Below the pieces are notes generated by a model. That model saw only the letters and a program-made list of their open reading frames with translations. It had not been told where the DNA came from and made no database searches. A program made the translations under genes and the position numbers. 64,000 nt of DNA from Paraburkholderia sp. LEh10 (GTDB lineage Bacteria > Pseudomonadota > Gammaproteobacteria > Burkholderiales > Burkholderiaceae), in contig NZ_JAGIPX010000016.1 in assembly GCF_017814945.1 (NCBI RefSeq), forward strand, positions 62,001-126,000, given 5' to 3'. Shown here one piece after another: positions 61,620 to 64,000 of the stretch. Positions within the stretch are counted from its first letter, which is position 1. Each line of letters begins with the position of its first letter.

Positions 61620-64000
61620 ATGCAACGTACTACTGAACTGATTGCCGACGCGCTGGCGCATCATGAGGCCGGGCGTCTCGCGGATGCGCGGGTCATCTAT
61701 GGACAGATACTGCAAGCGGAGCCCGAACACCCGGATGCGCTGCATTTTCTGGGGTTGCTCGCGTGCCAAGTGCGCCAGCACGAGGCCGGTATCGCGCTGA
61801 TGCGCCGGTCTATCGGGCTCAAACCGAACGCCGTGTATTGCAACAACTTCGGCAACGCGCTGAAGGAAAGCGGCAATCTCGAAGAAGCCATTGAAAGCTA
61901 TCAGGTTGCCATCGCGCTCGATGCGAATTACGCGCAAGCGCATAACAATCTCGGTGACGCGCTGCGGCTGGCGGGGCACGCGCAGGCTTCGGTCGAAAGT
62001 TGCGCGAAGGCGATCGAGCTCGATCCGGGCTATGCGCAGGCGTACAACAACCTGGGCAATGCTCTGAGAGATTTGAACGAGTTCGACGCGGCGGCGTCGA
62101 GCTACCTCAAGTCCATCGAGTACCAGCCACACTATGCCGAGGCGCATCTCAACCTTGGAAATGTACGGGCCGTACAGGGCAATCTAGATGCGGCGATCGG
62201 CTGTTGTCGCACGGCAATTTCGCTGAAGCCAGACCTGACACCGGCGCACGTGAGCCTCGGCAACGCGTTGGCGAGACGCGGGGAAATCGAGCCAGCAATC
62301 GACAGCTACCGTCGTGCGATAGATCTGGCACCTGGCAATGCGCACGTGTATATGCATCTCGGAAACGCGTACCTCGCCACAGGACAGCTCGAAGCGGCCG
62401 TGTTTTGCTATCAGCGAGCGATCAAGCTAGATGCTGCGCTTCATGAGGGGCACCTCGCGCTCGGCATGGCCTATTCGAATCAGATGAAACATGAGGAGGC
62501 CGTCGAAAGCTGCAAGAAATCGATCGCGCTCAATGCAGAGCACGCCGAGGCCCATCTCGCGCTTGCGCGGGCGTTGATCCAAAAGGGTGATACTCGTGCC
62601 GCGCTCCCCAGCTGCCTGACGGCGTTGTCGCTCAAAGGCGATTTGTCCAGGATTTATTACACGCTCGGAGTCATTCGGTCGGATCTCGGCGATCTCGAGG
62701 GGACGGTCGCGGAAATACGCAAGGTGATCGAGCTGAAACCAGACGCGACCGCGATTCACTCGTCCCTGCTCTTTCTGTCGAGCTATTCCCCGCGCTTGTC
62801 GCCAGATGCGTTTCTTGCACAGGCCAATCGGTTTCGTGCGTGCGTGAGCGATCGAGTTGAGCGCTTGGCGCACACGCGAGACCGCGATCGCAATAAACGT
62901 GGCGGGCGGATCAAGGTCGGCTTTGTCTCGGGAGATCTCAAGGGGCATCCCGTCGGGCACTTTCTCGCGAGCGTACTGGAGCATCTGGATCCGCAGCGGT
63001 TGGAACTCGTTGCGTATTCATCGGAGAAATACGGTGACGAACTCACTGCGCAGCTGATGCGGTATTTCTCCGAGTGGCGCTGCGTGGCCCATTTGAACGA
63101 TGAAGCGCTCGCTCGCATGGTTTATGAGCATGAAATCGACATTCTCGTAGATCTGTCCGGGCACACACTTTTAAACCGGCTACCGGCGTTTGCCTGGAAG
63201 CCCGCTCCGGTGCAGGTGAGTTGGCTTGGCTTTTTTGCGACCACCGGCCTCGACACGGTCGACTATATCCTCGGCGACCGTCACGTATTGCCCGCCGAAG
63301 AGTCCTGGCATTTCGTCGAGAAGCCATGGCGGCTGCCGGACAGTTACCTTTGCTTTACGACGCCAGAGTTCGACGTCGACGTCGGACCGTTGCCGATGGA
63401 GGCCAACGGGTTCGTAACGTTCGGATGCCTTAATAATCTTTTGAAAGTCAATGAGGACGTGATCGCACTCTGGTCGCGCGTGCTGCACGCCGTTCCCGAT
63501 TCACGCTTGCTGTTGAAGGCGAAGCAGCTCAAAGACGAGGGCGTTCACCGCGAGACGGTGGAGAGATTCTCACGGCACGGCATCGCGCGGGAAAGACTGA
63601 TATTGGAGGGGCAGTCGCGGCGCGCAGTCCATATCGGCACGTTTAATCGCGTCGACATTGCGCTCGATCCATTTCCTTATCCTGGCGGCACGACGAGTGT
63701 CGAGGGATTGTGGATGGGTGTACCGGTTCTGACGCGGCGTGGTGATCGTTTTTTGTCCCACATCGGTGAAAGCATCGCTCACACCGCGGGGTTGTCGGAC
63801 TGGATTGCCGAGGGCGATGACGACTATGTCGCAAAGGCGGCCACTTTTGCGAGGGACCCGATGCGCCTCGCCAATCTTCGCGCGGGGTTGCGCGCGCAGG
63901 TACTGGCGTCGCCGCTTTTCGACGCGCCGCGGTTCGCGCGCCATCTCGAGGATGCATTCGAGCAGATGTGGCAGACCTATATGGCGGGGGACGCCCAGTC
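61620..64000 (+). CDS. TPR-containing GT41 glycosyltransferase (O-GlcNAc transferase-like), copy 2; 3' end outside window
   Basis: The frame is open from ATG 61620 (MQRTTELIADALAHHEAG) to the window end: at least 793 residues, and the catalytic domain looks almost complete. About eleven TPR units fill residues about 5-370 (AHNNLGDALRLAGHAQASV, AYNNLGNALRDLNEFDAAA, AHLNLGNVRAVQGNLDAAI and others), several more than copy 1. The GT41 domain follows: KVGFVSGDLKGHPVGHF, DILVDLSGHTLLNRL, VQVSWLGFFATTGLDTVDY, RLLLKAKQL and PFPYPGGTTSVEGLWMGVPVLT. An in-frame GTG at 61572 lies inside the terminator hairpin and is less likely. Different TPR number suggests a different protein acceptor from copy 1. Confidence 0.9.
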   Translation, partial: MQRTTELIADALAHHEAGRLADARVIYGQILQAEPEHPDALHFLGLLACQVRQHEAGIALMRRSIGLKPNAVYCNNFGNALKESGNLEEAIESYQVAIALDANYAQAHNNLGDALRLAGHAQASVESCAKAIELDPGYAQAYNNLGNALRDLNEFDAAASSYLKSIEYQPHYAEAHLNLGNVRAVQGNLDAAIGCCRTAISLKPDLTPAHVSLGNALARRGEIEPAIDSYRRAIDLAPGNAHVYMHLGNAYLATGQLEAAVFCYQRAIKLDAALHEGHLALGMAYSNQMKHEEAVESCKKSIALNAEHAEAHLALARALIQKGDTRAALPSCLTALSLKGDLSRIYYTLGVIRSDLGDLEGTVAEIRKVIELKPDATAIHSSLLFLSSYSPRLSPDAFLAQANRFRACVSDRVERLAHTRDRDRNKRGGRIKVGFVSGDLKGHPVGHFLASVLEHLDPQRLELVAYSSEKYGDELTAQLMRYFSEWRCVAHLNDEALARMVYEHEIDILVDLSGHTLLNRLPAFAWKPAPVQVSWLGFFATTGLDTVDYILGDRHVLPAEESWHFVEKPWRLPDSYLCFTTPEFDVDVGPLPMEANGFVTFGCLNNLLKVNEDVIALWSRVLHAVPDSRLLLKAKQLKDEGVHRETVERFSRHGIARERLILEGQSRRAVHIGTFNRVDIALDPFPYPGGTTSVEGLWMGVPVLTRRGDRFLSHIGESIAHTAGLSDWIAEGDDDYVAKAATFARDPMRLANLRAGLRAQVLASPLFDAPRFARHLEDAFEQMWQTYMAGDAQ

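Noticed and set aside
1..64000. CRISPR arrays, IS elements, prophage or integrase genes
   Set aside because: No regularly spaced repeats, transposase, integrase or phage structural motifs were seen on either strand.

Overview
The window looks like the origin-proximal part of the main chromosome of a Burkholderia-type beta-proteobacterium (Burkholderia, Paraburkholderia or Caballeronia). The evidence is high-GC coding DNA, the block mnmG-rsmG-parA-parB followed by the whole atpIBEFHAGDC operon, two perfect parS sites (TGTTTCACGTGAAACA), and MnmG, ParB, HemE and GcvP sequences that resemble the Burkholderia versions I know. Genus and species are inferred; no search was possible. dnaA and oriC are not in the window.

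Layout. 1-6.3 kb: the end of a GMC-family FAD alcohol dehydrogenase, then a five-gene LIV/HAAT-type ABC importer (two ATPases, binding protein, two permeases). 6.3-13.2 kb: a short promoter/leader-ORF/terminator unit, two tandem paralogous binding-protein genes, and a second importer whose permease and ATPase are fused. 13.2-18.9 kb: a terminator built around a parS palindrome, then mnmG, rsmG, parA, parB and an anion-transporter-like gene, with a second parS inside mnmG. 19-27 kb: the F1Fo ATP synthase operon with its own promoter and terminator. 27-35 kb: acyl-CoA synthetase, a candidate minus-strand sRNA, a periplasmic PheC-like protein, hemE, a DnaA-box-containing spacer, priA and a 53-residue membrane protein.

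35-50.4 kb is an amino-acid catabolism zone: trifunctional putA followed by a branched-chain amino-acid binding protein (plus strand); then, on the minus strand, a ThDP enzyme, L-serine dehydratase, an alginate-lyase-family protein and the glycine cleavage operon gcvT-gcvH-gcvP under a tandem glycine riboswitch. Proline, serine, glycine and branched-chain amino-acid use are therefore clustered. 50.5-56 kb: a small lipoprotein, a Gfo/Idh/MocA oxidoreductase, Rep helicase, a membrane-anchored dihaem cytochrome c and tRNA-Arg(CCG).

56-64 kb is the most accessory-looking part. Just 3' of the tRNA lies about 1.2 kb with no intact gene but with a decayed fragment of an O-GlcNAc-transferase-type (GT41) gene. 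It is followed by a tightly coupled set: TPR-GT41 glycosyltransferase, UDP-glucuronate decarboxylase (UDP-xylose synthase type), and a C-methyltransferase-like protein. After a terminator comes a second TPR-GT41 glycosyltransferase that runs off the window. I read this as a protein O-glycosylation locus using a pentose-derived, possibly methylated sugar; flagellin is the most likely target, but no flagellin gene is visible here.
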